A model generated the notes under the pieces. It searched no databases. It was not told the origin of the DNA and saw only the letters and a list, made by a program, of their open reading frames with translations. A program made the translations under genes and the position numbers. A DNA stretch of 64,000 nt from positions 6,136,572 through 6,200,571 of the forward strand of contig CM041534.1 of assembly GCA_023238725.1 (NCBI GenBank), read 5' to 3'. Shown piece after piece: positions 47,698-59,740 of this stretch; positions within the stretch are counted from its first letter, which is position 1, and every line of letters begins with the position of its first letter. This stretch comes from Scortum barcoo. Lineage: Eukaryota > Chordata > Actinopteri > Centrarchiformes > Terapontidae.

Positions 47698-50600
47698 CCT
47701 TGAAAAATAAGTATTAGAAACTTTGTCTTCTCTCTGCTGGTCTTGTATACTCATGTAGATCATATAGAGGCATCAGTATTCATTTGGGACTGTTTCATAA
47801 CCACTTAAAAACTTGTTTTTTTTTATAATAAAAAAAAAAAAACATAAATGATAAGCGCTTTAAGATATACTTTGCATATATTTTGGTCTTTTTCCTTCTT
47901 TTCCTGACTGCCACACTGTCATCTTTTTTGAAACTGTATCTTATTATAATACAGAAAGGCAGCAGCTACCTCAAAGTGGGGAAATAGATGCATATAATAC
48001 ACTGTGTCAAATAACTCATTAGGATGCTGAAAGAATATAACATTCTTTCTGGATGTGCATGTTGATTCACACAGTTATGTGACTGGATATACATAGCCTG
48101 GCTCCAGACCTCTGAATTGCCACCCACATCTTAACCCTTAGGGCTCTTGAGCTATTTAGGCCATTTATGAATAGATTTGATTTGCCTTTAACAATGTTTA
48201 CCATACCAGTGTTTGGTAACCTCTATGACCTGGTAATTATTTTTTCACTTGACACACTGTACTGGAACAACTGACGTCATTTGATCACGGCAGCATAATC
48301 GAGGACCTGGAAGGCTTAAAGTGAAGAGAAATGACAGTTCAGTCTGATTCTCAGTCTAGCACATACAGTACATATGATTGATGGCTTGTCATGAAAATAT
48401 AGTGTGAAAATGCAGTCTGGGTTACAGCACAGAGCAGTGAATGGGTGTTTTTTCAGCTAACTGGGTTAGTGTGTTATCCATCTAATGGTTAAGCAGAGGT
48501 TGTTGGTCTATTTTGGTGTCATGTGTTGTCAGTGGTTGGGGATTCCCTGCAGTCTGGTCAAACTGTGTCGAGATGTTATTTTTAATGTAAATTACTTTCT
48601 CACTTGTATTATCCCTCAAGAAATGTGGGTTGTTAATATGATGTTAATAGAAATATACAGTTTGCTTGGAAGTATTCACTTTCAGCTGTTACCAAGTTTT
48701 CTCTTTGTGTCACACTGCTTATCAGTTTTTTTGGAGTAATGTATATGTGCAGTTCGATGGCAGGTACTGGAGGCTGCCAGACAGCCCTGGGCTGAGAGGT
48801 TTTGGCTCCATCTTGAGCCAGTAGCAGAGAAATCACACACCACATAAGTGTGTCTGGACCAAAACCACCAGAAGAAGTCCAAGAAGGTTAGTCCTCTGGC
48901 CCTTAGAGCATATACACTCCTGAGACTGCTCTCATTAAAACGATCACTGGATGTTGAGATGGATCCAAATTAATGGTGTTATTAATTACAATAAAAACAC
49001 CATAAATGTAGCCTTCAAGTCTTCTTTCTTTGTCAAATGATAGTCAAATTTGACTCTGACATTGGTTTGCCCAGGACACAGTTAGAGGAAGACTGATGCA
49101 CCATCCACAGATCTTGCTGTCATGATGGCTGCTATCACTATGAAACATGGTTTGGTGTTTGGAAAGATGGTCTTTTCCTCACTACATTATTTAAACTGGC
49201 TTTGAAAGGCCCCACTTGTATTTATTTTTTTAGTTAAAGGATGGATGTGTAAAGGTCAAACTTAAATTGACCTTTGGTTAAAGTTTCCATGGATATTTAG
49301 AGATCTGTGTTTTAAAAAATGAGATTCACCTTTTCACCCATCAGTGGGTTAATGTGAAAGATCTCTTGTAGGTTTCTGTATCCACTGGGAATGAACATGG
49401 TATTTTGCAAAAGAAACTGTAATGACATTGTCGTTTTCTATATTATGGTGATCAGTTGGACATGTGATTGATGGAAACAACCTCATACGAGATGATCAAT
49501 GTACACTGATGAAGAGAAGATTATATTATATGGATGAAACATCCTCAGTGTTTTGTCTGTGTAGTCGTAACCCGGAGTATGTGGACTGGCTGTTTTCTCA
49601 TTGCTGGCTTTAGACTGCCCACTGGTGGTGATGATGAGTGACAGCAGCTCCTGATGTTACTCCACATTCCTGTCTGTCACACTGCAAAGGTATGACATGA
49701 AACCCCATGTGTGAGAAGACAAAATGCTTTGACCAGATGGCAGTATGATTTCAAATACAGTGGAGTGTCCACTTCGGTTCTCCAGTGTTAAAGTACAGTG
49801 CACGTTCTCGATGATGATTTCATTTTTCATATTTCAGTGACAGGAAATACCCTTTAAAATGTGATTATTTCTATCAATTTATTTCTTTTTTGAATGTATT
49901 CAAAGCAGCTGGTAAATGCAGGCAACAGATGCAGCATGTTAAGAGGAATTAACACCGAAAATATGTGGAAAGTAAAGTAAGAGTAAAAGTAAAAGTACAA
50001 ATCTCAAAATCAGGATAATGTTCACAACAAAATGAGATTATTGAAGTCATTAACTCTGTTAGTCTCACATTACTGTGACTAGTTTAGAGCTGCCTAGCTG
50101 AAAATTACTGGTTTAACACAGTTAATATAACTATGCTCAACAATCACATGTATCACTGGAGAATAAGGTTATTCTTTCATTCATAATCAATTTAGTTGAA
50201 CTTTGATCTTCAAGGACAACAATCAGATCAGTTGTGTGACAATGAAGAGTGACGCTGTAACTCATCTGGTTTAAATCTGTATGTGCGGTTCCAAGAACAT
50301 TTTAATTGGCGTATTAGCACAAATGAGGACTGACAGGTTTTAAATTGTCCACAAGATGGCAACATACGAGAGGTAGAGGCAGCAACAGATGGTCACATTA
50401 GGTGTCCAACCTCAGCATTGATTTACAAATGACTCACTCTCAGAGCAGATTTCTAAATCCCTCCATTGGTTTTATTTGCTGTATATGTAGCTTTTAAAGC
50501 CTCCATGCTAACTCCTTTGATAAAGTATCCCCATTAATAATCAAGATGAGAAACTGCAAGAAAACTACTGTTATGTGTGAAAAAAAAATGTGGGACTGAA

Positions 50601-51205
50601 GTAATTTAATTTTCACATACTGTAAGTTTGGAGATCTACAGCAGAACTATTCTGATTGCAAGCTGGACTGATGACTAATTAGCCCCAGTATCAGTGCCTC
50701 AGTGGGGATTAACGCACAGCCCGGTCACAGCTGAATCAGTGCGCTGAACGGCTGATGGCAGTGTTTAGTGGGAAATTGCATCAATTGATATTAAGACCAT
50801 CCCGAGGGTACAGAAGGGCGTTGAAGTCATCAGCTATGCAACCAATACACTACGAAACAAGATGGGATCAATTTAATGTGTCCTGAGTGGCTGCCCTTTG
50901 GGTCTAAATGAAATGTTTTTTTTTTCTAATAGCCTTATTGATCACATTAAAGTAAACAGAACACCCAAAGGACGCAGTGTGGTGTGGAGCTAATAAAGCC
51001 TAATGCATACGTTTCAGCTTACAGTACCTCACTGACATGTTTACAGTGTCATACAGCTTTGTATTGTGGTTAGGAAGCTGCTGTATACTGGAGTTAATTG
51101 TGCATCCTGATGCTTCTTGTCTACAGAGCATCCTGACAAGCCTCCTATGTCCCTGTGATTGAGCAGATTGCATTTCTAATAACGTTTCGTACTGTATGAA
51201 CATCT

Positions 51206-51604
51206 GTGAAGAGAATTTACATTAACCCACATCTTCTGGACTCTTTACTCTTCAACCTACTTAAATACCATGAACTTCATATATATTTAATTTCTGCTTC
51301 TGACTTACAGTACTTTTACAAAGAACTTACAGTGCTTTTACCTTGTCTTATATTTTCTACTTACCATGTTAATTGCTGTGCACCAACATACCAAGGCAAG
51401 TTCCTTGGTATGTTGGAACTGGTACTGTGTAGGTTGGTAGTGTGGCAAGACCTTCTTGCCAGTAAATTAAGACTGATTATAAAGACCTTATGTATCAAGT
51501 TTTCATATGCCCTTTTAGGTTTGTTGTGTCAGAGGAATACAAACAAGTATTGTGTATTTTGTTCATTACCTCATGGCAATAAAGTCCCTACAAAACATCT
51601 GTGA
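51206..51604 (+). repeat. Possible 3' remnant of a LINE-like retroelement
   Basis: The stretch CTGTGCACCAACATACCAAGG...AAGTTCCTTGG...CTTCTTGCCAGTAAA resembles the 3' tails of fish LINE copies (contact words TGTGCACCAA, AAGTTCCTTG, and a GGCAATAAAG near the end). The 132-residue ORF across it has no recognisable domain and is probably chance. Confidence 0.3.
51383..51416. repeat. 14-bp perfect inverted repeat
   Basis: CCAACATACCAAGG, 6-base loop, CCTTGGTATGTTGG. It lies inside the possible LINE remnant. Confidence 0.9.
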
Positions 51605-51829
51605 CCTTGACGCTGGTCAGCAAAACACAGACTACACACAACTCAGCAGTGGCTGTCATAGAATGATGTGAAGCAACCACACAGTAAGTGGTTCACTGAA
51701 CATTATCCCATTTTTAATGAATTTATTATGTGCTAAAAATAATTTTACAACTGTCTGCCAAAAGAAAGCTCAGCAGGACCACAACCATAAAGACGTCCTT
51801 AACATCCATGGATACACAGTAGCCGAACA

Positions 51830-51843
51830 GTTACCATAGCAAC
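51830..51843. promoter_or_regulatory. RFX X-box match between cnih2 and the SLC8 gene
   Basis: GTTACCATAGCAAC, a full match to the consensus in gene-free DNA. Confidence 0.45.
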
Positions 51844-52209
51844 AAAAACAAATCCGGTAAGGTTGCTTTTCAGCCTCAAAGCAGAAATCTAATGTTTTGT
51901 GCCCTTTAAATACTGTTCACATAATCCTGGAAGACGTCCCCATGTTTTCATCATTACTTTTGCAGTACCTTCTCTTTGTCACGCCAGATTTAGATATTAA
52001 GTTTGAAAAAAAATTAACAAATATGACTCTGGGAGCAATGTTTTTTCATGTGGAGCAGTTGTTTCCTGTTGCAGAAATGCATTTGTTGGCCAGTGTCATG
52101 AAAAGTCATATAATAAACTGTTGAACTGAACAAAATCTGACTGTAAAAAAACATAAAAAAATGAGCACACAGCAAAATGCACTCTAACTACTGGACTTAA
52201 GATACCATG

Positions 52210-52234
52210 TATTATTATTATTATTATTATTATA
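52210..52234. repeat. (ATT)n microsatellite
   Basis: About eight perfect ATT units in intergenic DNA. Confidence 0.9.
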
Positions 52235-55079
52235 ACAATGTGTGTGTTTTAACAAATGCACTCCACCACCAACAACAAAAGTCCACCACAGAAAACCTCA
52301 CTGCATATGGCAAATAAAAGCACAACTTCCTTTCAGATGTACCTTCCATCCCACCACTGTCACCAGCCTACAAAGGATTAAACAAATAAAGAACATCTGA
52401 AACATTTTGAGGAGTCATCAGAGGATAAAACCAGACACCTGCATTGTACTTCATTTAAATCCTCATTTCATTGTCTACTTTCACAAGGGTTTAAAGTCAA
52501 GGTCAGCATAATACCACCTGAGCGGTACTTGCTGACAGAAGTGTTTCAACCCAGACAAAAACGTTAAAAAAGTGTGCATACAAAGATATATTCACAGAGT
52601 CTGGCCTTGGGATTCTTGACTCTTGGACGTAAGAGGAGATATTCATTAAAAAGGAATGACAAATTAAAAGAAAGCAAATTTTAGAAAGAGAAATAGCAAA
52701 CACTGCAAATAGAGGTTGTGGGGACACATTTGTTTTGAGGGGGGGGGGTTAATTTTAGATGTTTACTGCTTACCAGAGTTTTGCAAAGAGCAAACTCTAT
52801 GTCTCAGTGAGAGACAACAAAATGTGTTATCTTTCAACAACAATCGTTTCATATACTTTGATGCAATGAACGACCCAACAAAATGCATGTTTTGTTCTGG
52901 AGTCCGTGGCCAGAGGACATAGCTGGAGTGGAAATCACAGAAGACCAAGCAGCTGCTTTACAGAACATAACCCACTAAGGGTTTGGCTCCTCGCTGCAAA
53001 TCCCTGAATTCGCTTCATAAACTGGGGTCTGCATATTCCAACAGTACCTGGACGCTCATGCTGTCCCTAAAACATGAAACGTCTTCTACATGACCAGCAA
53101 ACTTTGTGGTCCCTAATAATGGCATGGGAGATAACAGAGCGATGAGCTGATGAAGACCCTGGGATCAGAAAAAGCTGGTAAGTGGACTTTGAGTTTCATA
53201 CAGGTGTGGGCTTAGCACAAAAATGACCTCTGTTTTTTTATTTAAGTTAAAGAAACACAGAAATGTACAGTCTAATGCAATCTAATATAACTGTACTGCT
53301 ATTAAGTCCACTTTTATGATGCCTATAATGTTTCTGTCATTGATACTGTCATGGCCTCAATTCAATTATGTGTTTTAGCATTGAGGTCACAGTTAATGGT
53401 GTTAATGGTGTTGTAATGAACTCCATTATTATTGGAGGTGTTTCTCATATTCTGCCCCTCTCATGTATGTAGAACTGTATGTACTGTACCTAGTGTAATT
53501 CAGTGCAATGCCACCTTTAACTGTAAGCTCAGTAATGAACATATAATTGAATTGAGTCACCAGAAAGTGAAGATTATGCCCACCATAAAAATAGATGCCA
53601 TTATAACGAATGAAACACACTGTACCTTAGTGTATCTTATCAAGTGGCCGCTGAGTGTCTCTTATACATGTTTCAAACAATGATGATGTTTGCTGTCATT
53701 TCCAGCCAATGTCGCTTATTTAGTCTGCTATTATTCAGTGTTAGGAAAGGTCTGGGGTGCTGTCCTTGGTGCTGACTGACAGCGACTGAAATATGAAAGA
53801 TGGAGAGTGACGTTATTGGAGCTGACTGGCCTGTGACGGACATATCTGCTAATTTGAACACATTGGTGTGTGTGGGGAAGATCATGTGTTACAGTGAGCA
53901 ACACCTCCTCCTCTCACAAGCCACAGGCACATCATTATATCAGATGAAAAAGAAAGGGTAAGTAGTTCTAAAAGTAGGCCGGTGATAATTTTCAATTAAA
54001 AGTAAACATTTATGTCTTCATATTCATACACATATTTGATCTAATCAAATGTGTTTGAGTGTGCCTCTCTATGTTATCAAATGCGTATATTTACCATTTC
54101 ATTTTTTGGCTGTGACCCAAACATTTATAATACAAATGGGAGTTCATCACTTGGCATTAATAAGGGTGACTAATATTTAGGAGTTTGACAGAACAGCTTG
54201 TGTTAATATTGCAGATAATATGTGCACAAAGTCAAGAGGCTGCTTGTGGGTTATCAGTTGCACAAGATGTGTTAGAATGAACGCAGTAAGTGACTTCAAG
54301 AGGAGGATCCTCAGAGGAAACAGTGCAAACTCTTCCACAGGTCTCATCGTCGGATTTAAGACTGAGTCCTCTTCACAGGAACAGAAGATTCTAGTGTGCC
54401 GCTCCTTTGTGGTGTTTGGGGTGTTTCCCCTCCCCTGGTGCTTTCTGTTCTCCAGATCTCAGAGTAATCTCTTTTATTTCTCTCCGAGGCTTGCTATAAT
54501 CGTCCCTTCAGGTGGGTAATCTACAGCCTCTATTCCTTATTACGGGCAATCATCCACCAATAAAAAATAAATGAATTTTATCCAAATGAAAGTTGTATTT
54601 TTAGCTTTGCTGGCAGTGTGGCTCTGGGAATGTTGTTCTGTCAGTCAGCGGTTCAACACCTCGACTCGAGGAAACAACCAGTGGATGCTGTTAGATAAAG
54701 ACGTTTATAGTTCCCAGAGAATTAACCCAAATGATGATACATTTCCACTTGTCTTATAGTTCAGTTAATGACTAAAGACTTATTTCCCATCACCCTCACA
54801 TGTATTTAGAAATGACTGTAAACAGAAGACGTGACCATGTTAATTCTAATATTCTAAATGCCAGCACTGTTACTGAATAATTGTAAACATGCATGTTGAC
54901 ATACTACCTAGAGTTAGCATTCAGGATTCAGCTAAAAGCATACTTTGCTTAAGTAGCATATACAGCATGGATAAATTAAGCTTTAGCCAAGTCTGACAAT
55001 ATAAATGAATACTTTTTTGATTAAGGTGCTACTTCCATGAACTTGTCACAGGAGACAGATTTGAAAAAAGACGGCCAAC

Positions 55080-55400
55080 ACCTGTGGAGCAGAGACCAAG
55101 AAATCCTCACTTTTGGCCCCTAGTATGGCTCGAACTTCAAAACTGCTGGATCCTACAGTTCCCATAATGCAATGCAAGCGCATCTTTCGTTGAACCTTCC
55201 CTGTCTGTTAAAAGGGCTCATCTTTCAATTGCCATGCTTCCAGATTACAACACAGGTTTTCTGTTGAAATCTGAAATCTCCAGTCATACTCAGGATTACT
55301 CTAATGACATCACTGTGACATCATCAGGGTTATTTCCTCAGGCTTGAGAAAGCCCCCCCCAGACCTACAGAGGATATTAAACAACTATTTTCATTGTTGA
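55080..55400. repeat. Possible dispersed repeat upstream of the SLC8 gene
   Basis: Contains CCATAATGCAATGCAA and GACATCACTGTGACATCATC followed by AGGGTTATTTCCTCAGG, words I associate with fish interspersed repeats. Ends not resolved. Confidence 0.3.
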
Positions 55401-56399
55401 GTGTTTGTCTTTATTGGAAGTAAAGTGACCTTTTATGTTGGAATTGGTGGCTTTTGCTCTGGAACCACCCTAATACCAAACTTTCCATCTTAATTTACCC
55501 CACTGGTGGTGAGGATCAGAATGGTAAAGTTGTCTCTCTGTTTTTTTCACCCTTCCTTGAATTGTGTCTGCTGGTGAGTAATAAACAAAGTGGATGGTGG
55601 ACTGACTTTTTAGCCTTGTTTAGTTTGTTTTGTCCCCCTTCCCACCCTCAATAATAGATCCTGTTCCTCACTTCTAACACTTTTTTACATGAATAATGTG
55701 TGAAGGATTCACATTGCACAGCATGCGCTCAGGGTAAAAAAAAAAATCAGAATATGCGCTTTCACCTCTGTGAATAACCATCCAGACAACAACAGAAATC
55801 AAACCACCAACACACAGCAGACCTACAGGCAGCAACATCTGGGATTTTCTGAGTGTGAGAACGAACGGGGTCTTTGGCTTTTGCCTTTCAGCAGGTTATC
55901 TGAGCTGATGGCCGATAAGGATAATGAGCAAATGATGAGGATTTGGGAGTGAGGCGGTCATTCATCCTGGTGCGCAGTCAGGAGCGGCGGCCGTGCGTGT
56001 GGCGCTGCTCCTGAACGTCTCCTCCCCTGTTTCTGCAGTGTTACTGCTTTTTCTTTTTTCCTTTTCTCGCTCATCGTGTCTTGTGCCAATGCTGCCCACC
56101 GCCAGAGTAAGACAAGACTTCCATTTGCATAACACCACACTCCTCTTTCTTGTCTGCCACCATCCCTCTGCTTGATATCCATCTTGTCCTGATCCGCGTA
56201 CTGTGTGCTTTGCGTCCTCTCAATCCTTCACCATTCATTCACGCCTACTCTCATGTGCAGCCCTGTTTGGTTTCTTTGCGTTATCCAGCTCAGACAGAGC
56301 AGCAGGGGAATGTTTTTTTTCTCCCACTCCAGTTTATTTCTCGGGATCAAAAGAGAGAAAAAATCACCCTTAAACCTTTTATGAGGATAGTCATTTAAT

Positions 56400-56870
56400 T
56401 TATTATTTTTTACGCATCAACAATCGCAGCCTGGAGAGGATAAATCTGAAAACGCATTGAGGGTTTTTTTGGGGGAAAAAAAAATACTTAGCTTTGCGGA
56501 AGGTGTCTCCGCGGTGGAACAAGGGGGATTATTTAATAGGAGGAACTAATCCGACGGTGTTAAGTTTGCTGAGGTAGGGTACCTGTCAGTGGGAAGAACA
56601 AAAAAAAGGAAAATTGGCGAAGAGGCACCGTGGATCCGCTACGCGTCATTTTTCCAAGGCACCAGCGCAACAAGGCAACACCATTACAGCAGCCTGCTCC
56701 GTGGATGGCACAGGGGGGGTCTCCTCGTGGTGAACTGGTGCAGGGGAGCCACGCTGTGACCGGGGTCCAGCTGAGATTCAGGGCTTTCTGTGAGTATCTG
56801 TGGGACTGCTGTGCGCACCCACAGCACCGGTCTGCGTGCCCCTCCTGCACTGCCTACTGATGGGATAATC
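56400..56870 (+). promoter_or_regulatory. Candidate promoter / first exon of the SLC8 gene
   Basis: GC content and CpG density rise here relative to both flanks. The segment lies upstream of the candidate UTR exon and ends near a donor-like CTTTCT|GTGAGT (56789-56795). No TATA box was seen. Assignment as the transcription start area is inference from position and composition. Confidence 0.3.
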
Positions 56871-56961
56871 GGCTTTTTTTATCTTTTCCTCCCTGCATCT
56901 GTAACCTTCAGTAATCTACTTTGTCTCAGAGCCCTTTTGTTAACTCAACCTTTTTTCTTCT

Positions 56962-56992
56962 TCTTCTTCTTTTTTTTTTTTTTTTTTTTTAG
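56962..56992. repeat. Poly(T)/polypyrimidine tract
   Basis: TTC units followed by a T-run of more than 20 bases ending TTAG, which also forms a strong splice acceptor signal in the SLC8 upstream region. Confidence 0.7.
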
Positions 56993-57163
56993 TCTGCAAC
57001 AGTGATGTTTTTTTTTTGTTGTATTTTCACTCCACTTACTAAATCTAATGGCTCACATATCCCTGGCTTTTTAATAAGCTTCTTAAAACTCTCTAAAGGT
57101 GGGATTATAAAAAAAAAACTCTCCTCATAATTCGTTAATTTAAGATAATCTGTCTTTCTGCAG

Positions 57164-57239
57164 AGCGATATGAAAGATAAGTTCATCTCCTGAGGCCACA
57201 ACTTCCACACTGAGCTGACTCACTGACATCTGCACTCAG
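57164..57239 (+). other. Candidate 5' UTR exon of the SLC8 gene
   Basis: A short stretch bounded by a good acceptor (TGTCTTTCTGCAG) and a strong donor (CACTCAG|GTGAGT) upstream of the coding exon, on the same strand. It could splice to the acceptor at 59672. There is no coding support, so this is a splice-signal prediction only. Confidence 0.35.
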
Positions 57240-59740
57240 GTGAGTAATGCAGTTTCTTGGAATAGAAAAAATAGAAAATATCTACTAAAACATAAAGCAT
57301 ATTCCAGCTCGAGCATCTCGGGTTTTGTCCATCTTGTTGGGCTCTGAAGCTCACAGCTGCCTGCAAACCAGCAGCACATGTTTTCAATAATTAAATTTTT
57401 TTGCTCATTATTTTTGTGTATTGTTTGCTTGGTTTTTGTTCAACCCAAGGTCTCAAGGAATTCATGTTTTCTGCTAACAGGACTCTTTAGTTTACACCTT
57501 GTTTCTGCCTCATTCTCCTTCTGTTTGTTATTCTTATGACTTTTCATTCCCATGATAGCAGAGATGGCATTTATGAGGAGTCTCATTACAAATTGAGACT
57601 GCCATCTTTTGAGAGGAAAAAAAGAAAGTATAAGAAAAAAAAAAAACCACCTTCTCTCACAAAACAAGCCGGCATCAAAGTGTGACTCATTATGTACAAG
57701 TGTTTACTCGCCAACCTGAGACCTCTGCTTACCAAACAGGAACATGTTTGAGGATTAAATCATCATAATTCTATTTAGGTCAGAGGGTTTTTTTTCAGAT
57801 TTGGAGCCTTTTGGAATTATTAAAGGTTAAATGAGAAGCTGTATGAATTGTAGTGGCATCTTGCTGGGCTTGTCAGTGGCTGATGAAGGATAAATGTTGA
57901 ACTGAGGTTCTTAATGAAGTAATAAATGTTAGACACCAGCAGCGCAGAGAATTGTGGTTTTTCTACTGGTAGACTTCCAGCAGCGGGGTTGTATCCTTAG
58001 GATCTATGAAATGTCTTTGATAAGGCTCAGGATATGCAAATGATCAAAGCAAGGTGAAAAATGTTCAGCCTTAGCTGTGTTGACTATAAAATCCAGTATC
58101 CCTTAGGGAAATAAGACAGACATCTAACTGTTCCACGTAACAGTAAGTTTCTGTGCTTTGCTAGGAGGTTGCTTCCTGATGATTTTAGTGAGGAGTGCGT
58201 GTCACTGAAGAGTGTATGGGACTTTTTGTCCCTATAGTATTGTCAAAAACACATTTTAATCCTGCATTCCCACCAGTTGGAGAGATAGCTTTTACCATAG
58301 AAACGTCACCCACTCAAAATTTGTGCAGGGTTGTGTGCCAGAAGAAAGCAATATTATATTATGTTGCATTATACTATATTATAGGAGAGATATCACAGTG
58401 GTGTCAGTGCTGTGGAATATTCAATTCTCTTTCAAACAACAAGAAGTGCACAATCTCGTGCTCTTGGCTCTAATGTTATGGGCATGTGATTCATCTCAAA
58501 GCTTTTAAAGCTTCAAACTCTCTATCAGGAATTTCACAAATGTCTTTGTGAAACAGGGTGCAGGTCATGTGTTTCCTGTATCGCTGTGCTCCTCCTGCTT
58601 GTTGGAAGAGGTCGCTGTCCGTGGTGCTGATCCTGCTGATGGTTCCCTCAGTCCGACCAGCATTCATTGCATGAAGCTGTTAAATGGCAACTTAATTTCC
58701 ACATCGGCACCGCACTGCTCCACCCTGGAAATGTAACCTTGATTGGGAAATGTGCACTCCTGTTTTGCAGGTCAGAGTGGAGATCGCAGTTCTTCTCCTG
58801 CTGCATGTCAATGAGACCATGTGCTGTACATAAAGCATTGTCAACCCTCCTCTGCTGTAGGTAGGCCACCTATTTTTGCGATGGAGGTGGTCTTAAAATT
58901 TTAATTAGGAAGCACCAGATCATATTCCTTGGTGTTTTTCCATTTTATTTCTGTTCACATTGATGCAGATGTTAATCCCCTGGACAGCACTGATGCTGAA
59001 ATATCTAAATTGTTCCATAAAGCTGTTAAAATGGCCGTGTTGCTGCCAAGAAGACAGCAGTGAAATTATTTTAAGTTGCCCCTTGACATCCTTGACATTG
59101 TTTAAATGGCTTACATAAAATGGGGAAAAATGTGTTACTACTACATTGTTTAGCATTTAACCATATGTATCCAAGACAAGAGTTATGCTGCCCTTCAGTG
59201 AGAGATCAGGATTGTTTCTTATAATGTCTTTATCAGAAGGTTCTGACTGCCTAAGAACAACTGCTCTTCTGTTGTTATACTCATCGTCAGTGAAGATTAT
59301 TTTTAGAATCCCATCCAACTTGACAGTACATGTTGGACTGAGTCAGTTTTTCCCTCAATACTACAGGTGCAGAGGGCAACATTTCTACTGCTGCTTAGCA
59401 CAAAATGACCACATATATGTGTGGGAGTTTGACAGGGTAGTTCAATACCAATGACTCAACGATTAGTAGGTGCCAATATTTCTGGCTTTCCAAACTCACC
59501 AACCGAACTGTTGGATCCCACGTCATTTCCACACAAAAGAGTATGACTGTGAGTACTTTTGTGATGTTAAACCTTGTAGAGGTTATTTCAAGAATAGGAC
59601 TCATCTGACGTAGTGAATGCGGCGATCTGATCCTCCACATAAATGTTTTCTTCTTCTTCTTTTGTCTTTCAGAGGTTTGTGTAGACCTTCACATGTGACG
59701 ATCTCCGGCACCAGAAGACTCCGAGCATCATCACTCTGCC

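Larger units (their letters stand above)
46731..56399. other. Gene-free intergenic stretch between cnih2 and the SLC8 gene
   Basis: The two genes are divergent (cnih2 minus, SLC8 plus). I see no coding exon here. It contains the hairpin at 47631-47697, a possible LINE remnant (51206-51604), an X-box (51830), an ATT microsatellite and a possible dispersed repeat (55080-55400). Confidence 0.55.

Noticed and set aside
58975..59000. Convergent RE1-like half sites (GGACAGCAC ... GATGCTGAA)
   Set aside because: Orientation and spacing of the halves do not match canonical or known split RE1 elements.
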